From JABDIY01 sp041576015 (GTDB taxonomy: Bacteria; Actinomycetota; Acidimicrobiia; Acidimicrobiales; SZUA-35), in contig JBFGLT010000010.1 of the NCBI GenBank assembly GCA_041576015.1, positions 1-40,554 of the forward strand: a DNA stretch of 40,554 nucleotides, written 5' to 3'. A model generated the notes under the pieces. That model did no database searches. It saw nothing but the letters and a program-made list of their open reading frames with translations, and was not told the DNA's origin. The translations under genes were made by a program, and so were the position numbers. Shown here in pieces: positions 8,194 through 16,665 of this stretch. Position 1 is the stretch's first letter. Every line of letters begins with the position of its first letter.

Positions 8194-8955
8194 TCACCCG
8201 CCGCTTGCCAGCGCCTCGACGACCAAGTCGATCGCCAGGTCGGGCGCCTGCTGAGGCAGCAGGTGGCCGAGGCCGTCGAGGAGCACCACGCGGGCGTTGC
8301 CGCCGATCGCTGCTGCGGTGTCGATGGCCATGGCGTCAGTGCCGTACTCGTCATCCCGGCCCTGCACCACGACGGTCGGGGCACGCACCGCTCCGATCAG
8401 AGACCGGATGTCCCATCGGGCGAACTCGTCGCTGACCCAGACGCCGCTCCACGCCTCGAAAACCGCCGCCGGATGAGCGTGATACTTCGCCAGCCCGTCG
8501 ATCAGGCTTCCCGGCTCGGTCCGGAGCTGGGCGATGCGATCGACACAGACCTGCTCGACGTAGCTGTGGGCGGCGATGGAGACGATCCGCTCGACCCGTT
8601 CGGGATGTTCGGCGGCGAAGATCAGCGCGACCGATGCACCATCGGAGTGTCCGACGAGCACCGATCGCTCGACGCCCAAGCGGTCCAGCAGTGCTTCAAG
8701 CCGCCCGGCCTCCCGGTGGAGCCAGTCGGCCGGCCAGGGGCCGTCGGGCACCGGTGTCGAGGTCCCGTGACCGGGCCGGTCGTAGGCGACGGTGCACCAG
8801 CCGGTCGCGGCCCAGAGGCCGGCGGGCACGCCCCGCCACTGGCCGGTCGATCCGAGTCCGTGGTGGAGCAGGATGATTTCGGGCACACCACTCCCCCATC
8901 GCGCAGTGGCCAGCTCGGCCCCGTCGACGGGAATACTGGAGATGTCGGTCCCCAT
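8194..8955 (-). CDS. Alpha/beta-hydrolase fold protein
   Basis: The 253-residue protein has the alpha/beta-hydrolase layout: oxyanion segment LLHHGLGSTGQW, then YDRPGHGTS, nucleophile elbow GHSDGAS (Ser about residue 115), acid loop VQGRDDEYG, and GLGHLLP with the catalytic His near the C-terminus. Length and layout fit esterases, lactonases or C-C hydrolases; the substrate is unknown. The ATG at 8955 is chosen over an in-frame start at 9030 because a CAGACT box lies 6 nt upstream of it and the extra residues look non-coding. It is probably a single-gene unit, divergent from the NTF2-like gene. Confidence 0.85.
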   Translation of the reverse strand: MGTDISSIPVDGAELATARWGSGVPEIILLHHGLGSTGQWRGVPAGLWAATGWCTVAYDRPGHGTSTPVPDGPWPADWLHREAGRLEALLDRLGVERSVLVGHSDGASVALIFAAEHPERVERIVSIAAHSYVEQVCVDRIAQLRTEPGSLIDGLAKYHAHPAAVFEAWSGVWVSDEFARWDIRSLIGAVRAPTVVVQGRDDEYGTDAMAIDTAAAIGGNARVVLLDGLGHLLPQQAPDLAIDLVVEALASGG

Positions 8956-8961
8956 GCGCTC

Positions 8962-8967
8962 AGTCTG
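8962..8967 (-). promoter_or_regulatory. Putative leaderless -10 box CAGACT
   Basis: On the minus strand CAGACT is followed by six bases and the ATG at 8955. No Shine-Dalgarno sequence is visible. Confidence 0.35.
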
Positions 8968-9035
8968 GCAGGTCCGTCCCGGCGGGGATCGCTCGGTTTG
9001 TCGAAGTCGAGCAACGATCTCCACACCCACCCCAC

Positions 9036-9041
9036 TAGTGT
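9036..9041 (+). promoter_or_regulatory. Putative leaderless -10 box TAGTGT
   Basis: TAGTGT lies 6 nt before the ATG at 9048, the same hexamer and spacing as at 310-315. Confidence 0.5.
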
Positions 9042-9047
9042 CGGTTC

Positions 9048-9401
9048 ATGGAGCACGCCATCGTCGATGCCTACCACGACAGTCTCGTCACCGGCGACGT
9101 TCGGACGTTTGTGGCCGAGAACTACGCGCCGGATTCTGAGCTCGTCACCTGGGCATCCACCGCCACCGGCCACCGTGCGATCACCTTCGTCCTGGAGGAC
9201 TTCATCACGCGATTCGGTCCCTTCGAACCGGTCGAGCTGTCGCAGGAGACCAGCGCTCCCGGCGTCCGGTGGGTCCAAACCCTCGCCTGCAGCGACAAAG
9301 GGGCCCTGTCGATCAACAATGTGTTCATCGTCGATGAGACCTCTGGACAGATCCGTATCCACCTCGTCGAGGCCCCCGGGTACTGGGGCAGCACCGTGTA
9401 G
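9048..9401 (+). CDS. NTF2-like / SnoaL-like small protein
   Basis: The 117-residue protein has the alpha+beta cone pattern of NTF2-like proteins: an N-terminal helix ending in YHDSLVTGDVRTFVAENYAPDSE, a middle helix GHRAITFVLEDFITRFG, then beta strands ending in INNVFIVDETSGQIRIHLVE. Such folds serve as isomerases, dehydratases or ligand-binding proteins; no catalytic residues can be assigned here. It diverges from the alpha/beta hydrolase and ends 27 bp before the convergent LLM oxidoreductase gene. Confidence 0.7.
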   Translation: MEHAIVDAYHDSLVTGDVRTFVAENYAPDSELVTWASTATGHRAITFVLEDFITRFGPFEPVELSQETSAPGVRWVQTLACSDKGALSINNVFIVDETSGQIRIHLVEAPGYWGSTV

Positions 9402-9428
9402 CGGGCACGCCGCCGGCGAGGTGTGTAC

Positions 9429-10355
9429 TCAGGTCCGGAGCACGCGCTCGCCGAGGAAGGCCACGTGGTCGAGGTCGGCCAGGTCGAGGATCTGAAGGTA
9501 GATCCGTGAGATTCCGAGATCGGCGTAGCGCCTAACCTTGGTGAGGATCTCGTCGGGTGATCCGGCCAGGCCGCTCTCCTTCAGCTCGTCGACATGGCGG
9601 CCGATGGCATCGGCTCGTCGTGACACCTCCCGGTCGTTCTCGCCGGCGCACACGACCAGGGCGGCCGAGGTGCGAAGCGTCGCCGGATCACGACCGTGGG
9701 CCTCGCAGGCGTCACGTACCCTCCTCAGGACCGCCGGAGCTTCGGCTTCGGGCACGAACGGCAGGTTGAACTCGGATGCGTACCGGGCCGCCAGCGCCGG
9801 CGTGCGCTTGGGACCGCGACCCCCGAGGATGATCGGCGGATGGGGTGTCTGGACCGGCTTGGGGAGGCCGGGAGAGTCGTCGAACTCCCAGGCCCCGCCG
9901 GAGCTGGAGTAGGTCTCCCCCAGAGGCGTGGTCCAGAGGCCGACGAGGTGGCCGAGCGCCTCCTCATAGCGGTCCATCCGGTCCCGGAGCGCACCGAAGG
10001 GCAGACCGTAGGCCGAGTGCTCGGCTTGGTACCAGCCCGACCCAACTCCGACATCGATCCTTCCGCCGCTCATCGCATCGACCTGGGCGACCATGATGGC
10101 CAGCGGTCCGGGATCGTGGAACGTGATCGGGCTCACGAGGGTGCCGAGCCGGATCTTGGATGTCTCCCGAGCGAGACCGGCGAGGGTGACCCAGGCGTGG
10201 GTCGGTCCGGGATGACCGGACCCATCGCCCATCTTGAGGTAGTGGTCGGACCGGAAGAACCCAGCGAAGCCGTGCCTCTCGGCTGCGTTGGCGACGCCGA
10301 GGAGAGTTTCGTACGAAGCGCCCTGCTGTGGTTCGGTGAAGATGCAGTAGTCCAC
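9429..10355 (-). CDS. LLM-class F420-dependent oxidoreductase
   Basis: The 308-residue protein is a luciferase-like TIM barrel. Visible family segments are AERHGFAGFFRSDHYL, LGTLVSPITFHDPGPLAIMVAQVDAMSGGR, GVGSGWYQAEHSAYG and PIILGGRGPKRTPALAARYASEFN. The SGWY/EH block and overall length fit the actinobacterial TIGR03560-like group that uses F420, so the cofactor assignment is by family rather than by a proven site. The substrate is unknown. The start is GTG at 10355 with TAGGGT 6 nt upstream. Confidence 0.85.
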   Translation of the reverse strand: MDYCIFTEPQQGASYETLLGVANAAERHGFAGFFRSDHYLKMGDGSGHPGPTHAWVTLAGLARETSKIRLGTLVSPITFHDPGPLAIMVAQVDAMSGGRIDVGVGSGWYQAEHSAYGLPFGALRDRMDRYEEALGHLVGLWTTPLGETYSSSGGAWEFDDSPGLPKPVQTPHPPIILGGRGPKRTPALAARYASEFNLPFVPEAEAPAVLRRVRDACEAHGRDPATLRTSAALVVCAGENDREVSRRADAIGRHVDELKESGLAGSPDEILTKVRRYADLGISRIYLQILDLADLDHVAFLGERVLRT

Positions 10356-10361
10356 TGCGAC

Positions 10362-10367
10362 ACCCTA
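10362..10367 (-). promoter_or_regulatory. Putative leaderless -10 box TAGGGT
   Basis: On the minus strand TAGGGT is followed by six bases and then the GTG at 10355, which decides that start. Confidence 0.45.
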
Positions 10368-10413
10368 GGACGAAGTTGCAATCGTAGGCCTTGCCGTCGA
10401 CGGGCATTTGGCC

Positions 10414-10419
10414 CATCGT
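10414..10419 (+). promoter_or_regulatory. Putative leaderless -10 box CATCGT
   Basis: CATCGT lies 6 nt before the ATG at 10426. It keeps the A and last T of TAnnnT. Confidence 0.3.
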
Positions 10420-10425
10420 TCCTAC

Positions 10426-10818
10426 ATGCGTTGGCACGATGGTCGTATTGAAGTGGCCCGGACGATCTCTGCACCGGTCGATCTGGTGTGGGATCTGCTG
10501 ACCGAGACGCGCTACTGGAACTTGTGGAGCCCGATGATGCGGATCGTCGACGGACCGTCACGGATCGGGGTGGGCAGCACCGGACGGGTGCGAACGCTGC
10601 TGGGGTTCTGGATTCCCTTCGAGATCACCCACTATCTGGCCCAGGATCACTGGGAGTGGAATCTGTCAGGGATCCGCGGCACCACCCACCGGGTGCAGGC
10701 CGGCCGAGAAGGTGGCACCACCGTCACGTTCACCGCTCCCATCTGGGCAGCGCCATACGGGCTCGTCATGTGGATCGAACTTCGCCGACTGGACCGGCTC
10801 GCCCGCCAGCGCCGATGA
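10426..10818 (+). CDS. SRPBCC / polyketide-cyclase-like START-domain protein
   Basis: The 130-residue protein begins with a strand (GRIEVARTISAPVDLVWDLLTETRYWNLWSP) typical of the SRPBCC helix-grip fold. It continues with IGVGSTGRVRTLLGFWIPFEITHY, a strand-rich middle, and a long C-terminal helix ending in RLDRLARQRR. These proteins bind hydrophobic ligands and some are cyclases; no catalytic role can be read here. ATG 10426 is favoured, with an in-frame TTG at 10408 as alternative. It is divergent from the LLM oxidoreductase gene. Confidence 0.75.
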   Translation: MRWHDGRIEVARTISAPVDLVWDLLTETRYWNLWSPMMRIVDGPSRIGVGSTGRVRTLLGFWIPFEITHYLAQDHWEWNLSGIRGTTHRVQAGREGGTTVTFTAPIWAAPYGLVMWIELRRLDRLARQRR

Positions 10819-10902
10819 GGGCGGTCCGGACCGGCCCCACCGTCCCCGCCCGATCTCCGGCCGGTTGCCCTGTGCAAGATCGGCGGGGTAGAGATCGGGC
10901 CG

Positions 10903-11076
10903 ATGAGGTTTGACACATCCCGAACCGACGGGCGAGGCCCTGCGCTCCTGGCCGGCGTCCTCCTCGCGGTGATCGCCGCCATCCTCGTCGTGGCCACCGA
11001 CGTGCACCTGGCCGCCCCGGTCACCCTGTTGATCTGCGGGATCACCTTCCTCACCGGGCGGCGGGCCAATCCATGA
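10903..11076 (+). CDS. 57-residue two-span membrane protein, coupled to the serpin gene
   Basis: ATG at 10903 opens a 57-residue frame: a short charged N-terminus, one hydrophobic span (about 14-31, with ALLAGVLLAVIAAILVV), a short loop with TDVH, a second span (about 36-51, with APVTLLICGITFL) and a basic tail GRRANP. Its TGA overlaps the ATG of the serpin gene by 4 nt (ATGA), the usual sign of translational coupling. TAGAGAT lies 7 nt upstream of the ATG. No family is recognised. The tight coupling suggests a membrane partner of the lipoprotein serpin, which is inference only. Confidence 0.6.
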   Translation: MRFDTSRTDGRGPALLAGVLLAVIAAILVVATDVHLAAPVTLLICGITFLTGRRANP

Positions 11077-12359
11077 GTCGGCGGGAACTGCGGCGGACCG
11101 GACGTCGTCTGATCATCGTGAGGCCGATCGGTGTCCTCCTCATGGCCACCCTTCTGGCGGGAGCCTGTGGTTCGGATCCAGGATCGGTCGAGTCCCTATG
11201 GTTCGAACCCTCGGACGGGATCGAACGAATCGTGGTGGACGATGCACCCGTCGCCGGTCTCGCCACCGGATTGAACGACGCCGGCTTCGATTTCCTCCGG
11301 AGCCTGAGAAGCGACGAGAACCTGGTGCTGAGTCCGGCGAGCATCGGACACACACTCCTGATGGCCCAGCCGGCTGCTGACGGTCCTACCGGTGAGCGGA
11401 TCGCCATGGCTCTCCGCCTGCCCGAGGAGCCCCACCGGGCGTGGAACGCCATCGACGCAGCAATCGCCGCCGGCAACGGATCCGCACAGGGCCTGGACGA
11501 CCAACCGACGCCGCTGGTGAGGATCGCCGATCGAATCTGGCCTTCGGAGACCGCCCAGCCCGACCAGAGCTGGATCGACCTGCTTGCCGAACACCACGGC
11601 GCCGATGTCGAGGCGATCGACACAGGCCGCCCCGAAGCCAGCCGGGACCGCGTGAACGCCTGGATCAGCGAACAGACCGTCGGGCTGATCCCCGAACTCC
11701 TGCCGCAGGGCTTCATCACGCCGCAGACCGAGCTCGTCTTGACCGACGCCGTCTATTTCAAGGCGCAGTGGCACCAGGTCTTCGGCAAGTACGGCGAGGT
11801 GGAGACCACCTTCACCCGGCTCGACGGCTCGAGCACACCCGTCACCCTGATGCGCGATCTCGAACAACCCGGACGGCACGGCGCCGGCGACGGCTACGTT
11901 GCCGGCGAGGTCGGCTACCTCGGCGGGGACCATTCGATGTTGGTCATCGTGCCCGACGAGGGTCGCTTCGCCGAGATCCGCGATCGGTTGTCGTCAACCT
12001 TTCTCGACGAGCTCGACGCCGCCGCGGCCACCGGCCCCTGGGAGTTGCAGATGGCCACGTGGGAGACGGCGTCGGCGCTCGACCTCCTCCCCTGGCTCAC
12101 CGAGATCGGTGCCGCTCCGGGGAGCTACCCCGGGATCGGTCCAGGGGTGTTCCTGGCCGGCGGAGTCCATGCCGCCGACATCGAGGTCGACGAGATCGGA
12201 ACGGTGGCGGCCGCGGCCACCGCCCTCGGCTTCGACGAATCGGGCCCACCGGAACCGGCGTTGGCCGTGATCACCGACCGTCCGTTCCTGTACCTCATCC
12301 GGCACGTCGGGTCGGGCCTCGTGCTCTTCGCCGGACAGGTGACCGACCTGCCCGGCTGA
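11073..12359 (+). CDS. Lipoprotein serpin (serine protease inhibitor)
   Basis: The 428-residue protein has a basic N-terminus, a hydrophobic stretch and a lipobox LLAGAC with Cys32, so it should be a surface-anchored lipoprotein. Serpin blocks follow: NLVLSPASIGHTLLMAQ (83-99), VNAWISEQTVGLIPELL (194-210), LTDAVYFKAQW (223-233) and the C-terminal DRPFLYLI plus VLFAGQV. The reactive-loop hinge EIGTVAAAATA (374-384) fits the inhibitory consensus, with Thr at P14 and small residues at P12-P9. Counting 17 residues from E374 places P1 near Ser390-Gly391, but the loop is about three residues longer than in alpha-1-antitrypsin, so P1 could shift. It likely traps a serine or cysteine protease outside the cell. 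Confidence 0.88.
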   Translation: MSRRELRRTGRRLIIVRPIGVLLMATLLAGACGSDPGSVESLWFEPSDGIERIVVDDAPVAGLATGLNDAGFDFLRSLRSDENLVLSPASIGHTLLMAQPAADGPTGERIAMALRLPEEPHRAWNAIDAAIAAGNGSAQGLDDQPTPLVRIADRIWPSETAQPDQSWIDLLAEHHGADVEAIDTGRPEASRDRVNAWISEQTVGLIPELLPQGFITPQTELVLTDAVYFKAQWHQVFGKYGEVETTFTRLDGSSTPVTLMRDLEQPGRHGAGDGYVAGEVGYLGGDHSMLVIVPDEGRFAEIRDRLSSTFLDELDAAAATGPWELQMATWETASALDLLPWLTEIGAAPGSYPGIGPGVFLAGGVHAADIEVDEIGTVAAAATALGFDESGPPEPALAVITDRPFLYLIRHVGSGLVLFAGQVTDLPG

Positions 12360-12407
12360 GCGGCACACGCTCCTCCCGCCCCAACGGGACCTGCTCGACG
12401 ACTTCCG

Positions 12408-14927
12408 TCACCCATGAGCGATGGCGTCGAGCACGTCGAGCCGACCGGCCCGGCGGGCCGGAAAGGCGGCGGCCAGAAGACCGGCAGCGGTGCAGATGCC
12501 GATCAGTACGCCGATCCGCTCGACGGGCACGGCCACCGTGTACACGAACGAGTCCGGCAGAGCGGTGGCGGCCGCCCATCCGAACAGCACGCCGATGGCG
12601 ACACCGATCGACGTGCCGAACAGGGCGACCTGGGCTGCCTCGTAGCGGATCATCCGACGGGTCTGCGAGGGTGTCATTCCCACCGCTCGGAGCAGGCCGA
12701 GCTCGCCCGTCCGTTCGAACACCGACAGCGCCAGCGTGTTGGCGATACCGATCAGGGCCACCAGGATTGCGAGCACGAGCATGGCGTTGATGGCGACCAG
12801 CAACCGATCGATCTCCGCTTCGACAGACGCCTGGTATTCGGCGCGGTCCTCCACCACGAACTGGGGATACCGCTCCTATATGGAGGCGAAGACCCGCTCG
12901 GCATCGATCACGGTTGCCCCTTCGGCGAGTTTCATGGCGACCCAGCTGTCATCGTCCACACCGAAGCGCTCAGCCCACCGGTCGAGGCCGATGAGGTACT
13001 CCTCATCGAGGATGGTGTTGGTCTCGAAGATGGCGGCGACGGTGAACCGGTCGGTCGACCCGTTCGGGAACGCGACGTCGATCGGGTCGCCGACCGCGTA
13101 GCCGCGCCGCTCGGCCTCGTCGACGTGAACGACCACCGCCCGCGGATCAGAACTGAGCGCGCCGTCCACCAGACCGAGATCGAAGAGTTGCCCGGTGGCG
13201 ACCAGGTCGCTTCCGACGGCCAGCGAGACCTCGCCGTCGAAGGACACCTCGTTGTAGCGGTAGCCCGACACGGCCGCGAAGATGTCCTCCTGGGCCAGGT
13301 CTCGGGCGATCCGGGCGGTGATGTCGGCGTCGGCCAGGCTGACGTAGTCGGCGTTGACCGATCCGGCAAGGGTGTCCGAGACGCTCGCCTTGATCGACTC
13401 GCCCATCACCAGGGCCATGGTCACCAGCGCCAGTCCCACCGTCAGCGAAGCGGCCGTACTGGAGGTCCGGCGCGGATTGCGTGCTGCGTTCCTGGTGGAG
13501 AGATGCCCCGGCAACCCCAGGACTCGCAGCGGCGTCCCAACCATCGACAGGACGGGCCGGGCGGCGGCCGGGGTGGACAGCGCCGCACCGACGAAGATCC
13601 CGGCGGCCCCCAGGCCGAGCAGTGCGAAGCGCGCCGCCAGGTCGCCGGGGTCTCCGAACATTCCGAGCCCACCGCCCGCAGCGCCCCCGGCCATCAGGGC
13701 CAACCCGGCCAAACTGCGTCGCGCCGAGACACCGGCAGGCGAATCTACACTGTCCCGCAGGGCGGCGATCGGGGCCACCCGAGCGGCCCGCCGGGCCGGG
13801 CCGAACGCCGACAGCACCGTGACCCCGACGCCGATGACGAAGGCGAGCACGACGGTCCGTGGCTGGAGGATGATCGGCGAGTCGGGCAGCCCGGCACCGA
13901 GCGCATCGAAGAGGGCCCGCAGTCCGTACGTGAGCCCGATTCCGCCGAGGAGGCCAGCGACGCTTGCCACCAGGCCGACGATGAGGGCCTCCCCGAGAGC
14001 TGAGCGCTGCACCTGTGCTCCGCTGGCACCGAGCGCCCGAAGCAACGCCAGATCCCGGGTCCGCTGTCCGAGCACGATGGCGAAGGTGTTGGCGATGATG
14101 AAGATGGACACGAACAGGGCGACCCCGGCAAAGGCGAGGAGGATGTTGTTGAAGATGTCGATCCCCTCGTCGAAGCCGGCGCTGGTCTCGGCCACGAGCG
14201 CGGACTGACCGACGGCGCGAGCGTTGTCCGGAATAGCCGCTTCGACCGCATCCAGAACGACGGCGCCGTCGGCGCCGGACTGGTAGCGCACCAGGAGCGA
14301 GTCGAACTGACCGGAACGGTCGAACAACCGCTGCGCGGTATGCAGGGGGTACTGGGTCAGCACGGCGCCGAGGGTTGCATTGGACTCGCCGAATCGCGTG
14401 ACGCCGACCAGTTCGAGCTCGTGAGGCCCGGTCGGCGTGATCACCTCGTAGCGGCGGCCGACCTCGAAACCGAAGGCGGCGGCGCTGTCGCGGTCGATGG
14501 CGAACTCCATGCCCGACGCGGGGGCGCGCCCCTCGACCACGACGAAGCTGCTCAACAGAGGATCGTCGATCCACGAGAACCCGATCATGGGTGGTCCGGC
14601 GGTCGTGACGGGCGAGCCGTCCTCGGTGACCGGCTGTACGGGCTGGGTGGACACGATCCCCTCGACCCGTTCGATGCCTTCGAGCGACCCGACGGTGTCG
14701 GCCAGAGCGGCGTCGAGGGGAATCACCGAACCGAACTCCGATGTGGGTCGGATCTCCAAGTCGGTCCCACCGACGATCTCCTCGGACAGCGTGCCGAACG
14801 AGCTGTGAAGCCCGTCCCCGAGAACAAAAGAGGAAACGACGAAGCTGACTCCGAGCACGACGGCGAAGGCGGTGAGGGTCAGACGGATCCGGTTGGCGTT
14901 GAGTGTGCGGAGTGTGAGATTCAGCAT
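12408..14927 (-). pseudogene. ABC transporter permease (FtsX/MacB-like), interrupted by one in-frame amber codon
   Basis: From ATG 14927 a single frame encodes about 839 residues, the normal size for actinobacterial double-FtsX permeases. It has an N-terminal span (RIRLTLTAFAVVLGVSFVV), a large extracytoplasmic domain, a first FtsX bundle (with GVALFVSIFIIANTFAIVLG), a second extracytoplasmic domain and a last FtsX bundle (with ALIGIANTLALSVFERTGELGLLRAVG). A TAG at 12878-12876 interrupts codon 684. Coding resumes in the same frame with ERYPQF, so no frameshift is involved. The final 156 residues, with three spans, would be lost, or made separately from GTG 12857. The gene starts 4 bp after the ATPase stop with GGGGGAG upstream, so the two form an operon. 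It is annotated as a possible pseudogene; readthrough, split translation or a base-call error remain possible. Confidence 0.75.
12876..12878 (-). other. In-frame amber stop within the ABC permease
   Basis: On the minus strand the codons read GCC TCC ATA TAG GAG CGG TAT. Both flanks match permease sequence in one frame. A CAG to TAG change would explain it. TAGGAG also creates a Shine-Dalgarno-like AGGAG about 14 nt before the next in-frame GTG. Confidence 0.8.
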
Positions 14928-14931
14928 CGGG

Positions 14932-15711
14932 CTACTCCCCCAGAGCCTTGATGTGGTCGAGCACGAGATCGGCGGTCGGGCATGCCACCTCGTCGACGAT
15001 GCGACCGTCGGCGAGGAAGACGGCTCGATCGGCGTGGGATGCGGCAAAGGGGTGGTGGGTGACCATCACGATGGTCTGGCCCATGCCGTCGACGGCGGAT
15101 CGCATGAAGTCGAGAATCTCGCCGCCGCTCCGGGAGTCGAGGTTTCCGGTCGGCTCGTCGGCGAAGATGACCCGGGGGCGCCCGACGAGAGCGCGGGCGA
15201 CCGCCACCCGCTGGCACTGGCCGCCCGACAACTGGTCCGGACGGTGTCCGAGACGGTCGCCGAGGCCGACGGTCTCGACCACCTGGTCGAACCAGGCCGG
15301 ATCCGGCTTGGTTCCGGCCAACGCCATCGGCAGGCCGATGTTCTCGGCCACGTCGAGGGTCGGGATGAGGTTGAAGGCCTGGAACACGAAGCCGATCTGG
15401 TCTCTGCGCAGCCGGGTGAGGAGCTTGTCCGACAACGACCCGAGTTCGGTTCCGCCGACAAAGGCCGCCCCGCTGGTGAGGTGATCCAGCCCGGCGATGC
15501 AGTGCATCAGCGTCGACTTGCCCGAGCCCGAAGGTCCCATGATGGCGGTGAATCTCCCCGCTGCGAACTCGACCGACACTCCGTCGAGGGCGCGGACCTC
15601 GGTCGCGCCGTTCCGGTAGATCTTGGTGGCGTTGTGGGCGGCGGCCGCCGCTGGCGGGGCCGCTGCGACGGGTGGAGGAGGCGGTGCGGTTGTCGCTTCG
15701 AGTGAGAGCAT
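14932..15711 (-). CDS. ABC transporter ATP-binding protein (LolD/MacB type)
   Basis: The 259-residue ATPase has Walker A GPSGSGKST (59-67), Q-loop FQAFNLIPTLDV (110-121), signature LSGGQCQRV (161-169), Walker B VIFADEP (181-187) and an H-loop VTHHP. It fits the LolD/MacB/FtsE group that works with FtsX-fold permeases to export lipids, peptides or lipoproteins, or to drive mechanotransmission. The first 26 residues are Pro/Ala-rich and unusual; translation may instead start further downstream, but no better start is seen. It is the first gene of the two-gene operon with the permease and diverges from the phosphopantetheinyl transferase gene. Confidence 0.9.
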   Translation of the reverse strand: MLSLEATTAPPPPPVAAAPPAAAAAHNATKIYRNGATEVRALDGVSVEFAAGRFTAIMGPSGSGKSTLMHCIAGLDHLTSGAAFVGGTELGSLSDKLLTRLRRDQIGFVFQAFNLIPTLDVAENIGLPMALAGTKPDPAWFDQVVETVGLGDRLGHRPDQLSGGQCQRVAVARALVGRPRVIFADEPTGNLDSRSGGEILDFMRSAVDGMGQTIVMVTHHPFAASHADRAVFLADGRIVDEVACPTADLVLDHIKALGE

Positions 15712-15805
15712 GGCGTTTCCCTTTCGATGATCGGTTCGTCACCGTCAATCTCGTCGGGGAACCAGTCCTCCGGTATCGGTGGCGACCACCACCGCACCCC
15801 GACCG

Positions 15806-15826
15806 ACCCCGAGTGGTTCTCGGGGT
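15806..15826. promoter_or_regulatory. 8-bp perfect inverted repeat in the divergent intergenic region
   Basis: ACCCCGAG (15806-15813) and CTCGGGGT (15819-15826) flank a 5-nt loop, and TT follows. It lies between the divergent ABC ATPase and phosphopantetheinyl transferase genes. It could be an operator or an attenuator hairpin on the plus strand. Confidence 0.4.
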
Positions 15827-15931
15827 TTCCCCCTGGGAGGGGCCGGCGGCTGGCCGGGTGCCGGCTCCCGTCCTCGCAACGTTCGGGGCGAGACCATTGG
15901 TGTGCAGGGCGTCGATTGGTCGAAATCGGCC

Positions 15932-15937
15932 TACCGT
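15932..15937 (+). promoter_or_regulatory. Putative leaderless -10 box TACCGT
   Basis: TACCGT lies 7 nt before the GTG at 15945 and supports that start over the longer open frame. Confidence 0.35.
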
Positions 15938-15944
15938 TGCTGCG

Positions 15945-16646
15945 GTGGATCAGCCCGACCGGATACCCGAGCTCGAATCGTTGTTCCCCGAAGTGGACGG
16001 CGTGGTCGTGTACCAGTCGTCGCTGCTGCGCGACGTCGACCCCCATCCGCTCGAGGCGCCGTTCATCGAGAATGCAATCGAGAATCGCAAGGCGGAGTTC
16101 GTCACCGGTCGCGCCTGTGCACGAGCGGCCATCGAAGCCCTTGGGTTCGAAGCCCAGGCGCTGCCGGTGGGACACGGCCGTCAGCCCCAATGGCCCGAGG
16201 GAGTCACCGCCTCGATCACCCACACCCGCCGGCGGGGCCAGGAGTTCATCGCCGCTGCCGCCGCCCGCACGGACCAGGAGCACGGCCCGATCGCCATCGG
16301 GCTCGATGCCGAGATCATCCAGCCGCTCAAGGACGGCGTGCGCGAGAAGTTGCTGACCATCGACGAGACGCACATCGTGGACCAGCTGCCCCCGGAGGAC
16401 CGGGAGCTCGCCGCCATCCGGGTGTTCAGCGCCAAAGAGGCGTTCTACAAAGCGCAGTACGCCTTCACCGAGGGGTGGGTGGGTTTTGGCGACATGCGGC
16501 TCGAGGGTCTGGAGAGCGGTGGCCCCTTCGAGCTCCACCAGACCGGCGACCTCGAGGTGCTTCAGGGTCTCGGTCTGCCGGTCGAATGTCATCAGGTCGT
16601 GCTCGATGATCTCGTCGTCTCGGGTGTGACGCTCCGCAGGGTCTGA
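15945..16646 (+). CDS. 4'-phosphopantetheinyl transferase (Sfp/EntD type)
   Basis: From GTG 15945 the protein has 233 residues, normal for Sfp/EntD enzymes. Diagnostic segments are KAEFVTGRACARAAIEALG (49-67), VTASITHT (87-94), the Mg-binding IGLDAEI (D121, E123) and VFSAKEAFYKAQY (160-172). It moves 4'-phosphopantetheine from CoA onto the Ser of carrier domains. The four carrier domains encoded to its right (two in NRPS1, one in NRPS2, one free-standing) are natural substrates, so it probably activates the peptide assembly line, although it may also serve other carriers. The frame is open upstream to 15672 but that part overlaps the divergent ABC gene and lacks family sequence. Confidence 0.88.
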   Translation: MDQPDRIPELESLFPEVDGVVVYQSSLLRDVDPHPLEAPFIENAIENRKAEFVTGRACARAAIEALGFEAQALPVGHGRQPQWPEGVTASITHTRRRGQEFIAAAAARTDQEHGPIAIGLDAEIIQPLKDGVREKLLTIDETHIVDQLPPEDRELAAIRVFSAKEAFYKAQYAFTEGWVGFGDMRLEGLESGGPFELHQTGDLEVLQGLGLPVECHQVVLDDLVVSGVTLRRV

Positions 16647-16665
16647 CGCCTGCTCTACTGAGGCG

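Noticed and set aside
12414..14003. A 529-residue plus-strand frame opposite the ABC permease
   Set aside because: Its composition is low-complexity and charged, as expected for antisense frames in high-GC DNA; the minus strand encodes a clear permease.
15672..15944. N-terminal extension of the phosphopantetheinyl transferase frame
   Set aside because: It overlaps the divergent ABC gene, has no family sequence, and a TACCGT box supports GTG 15945.
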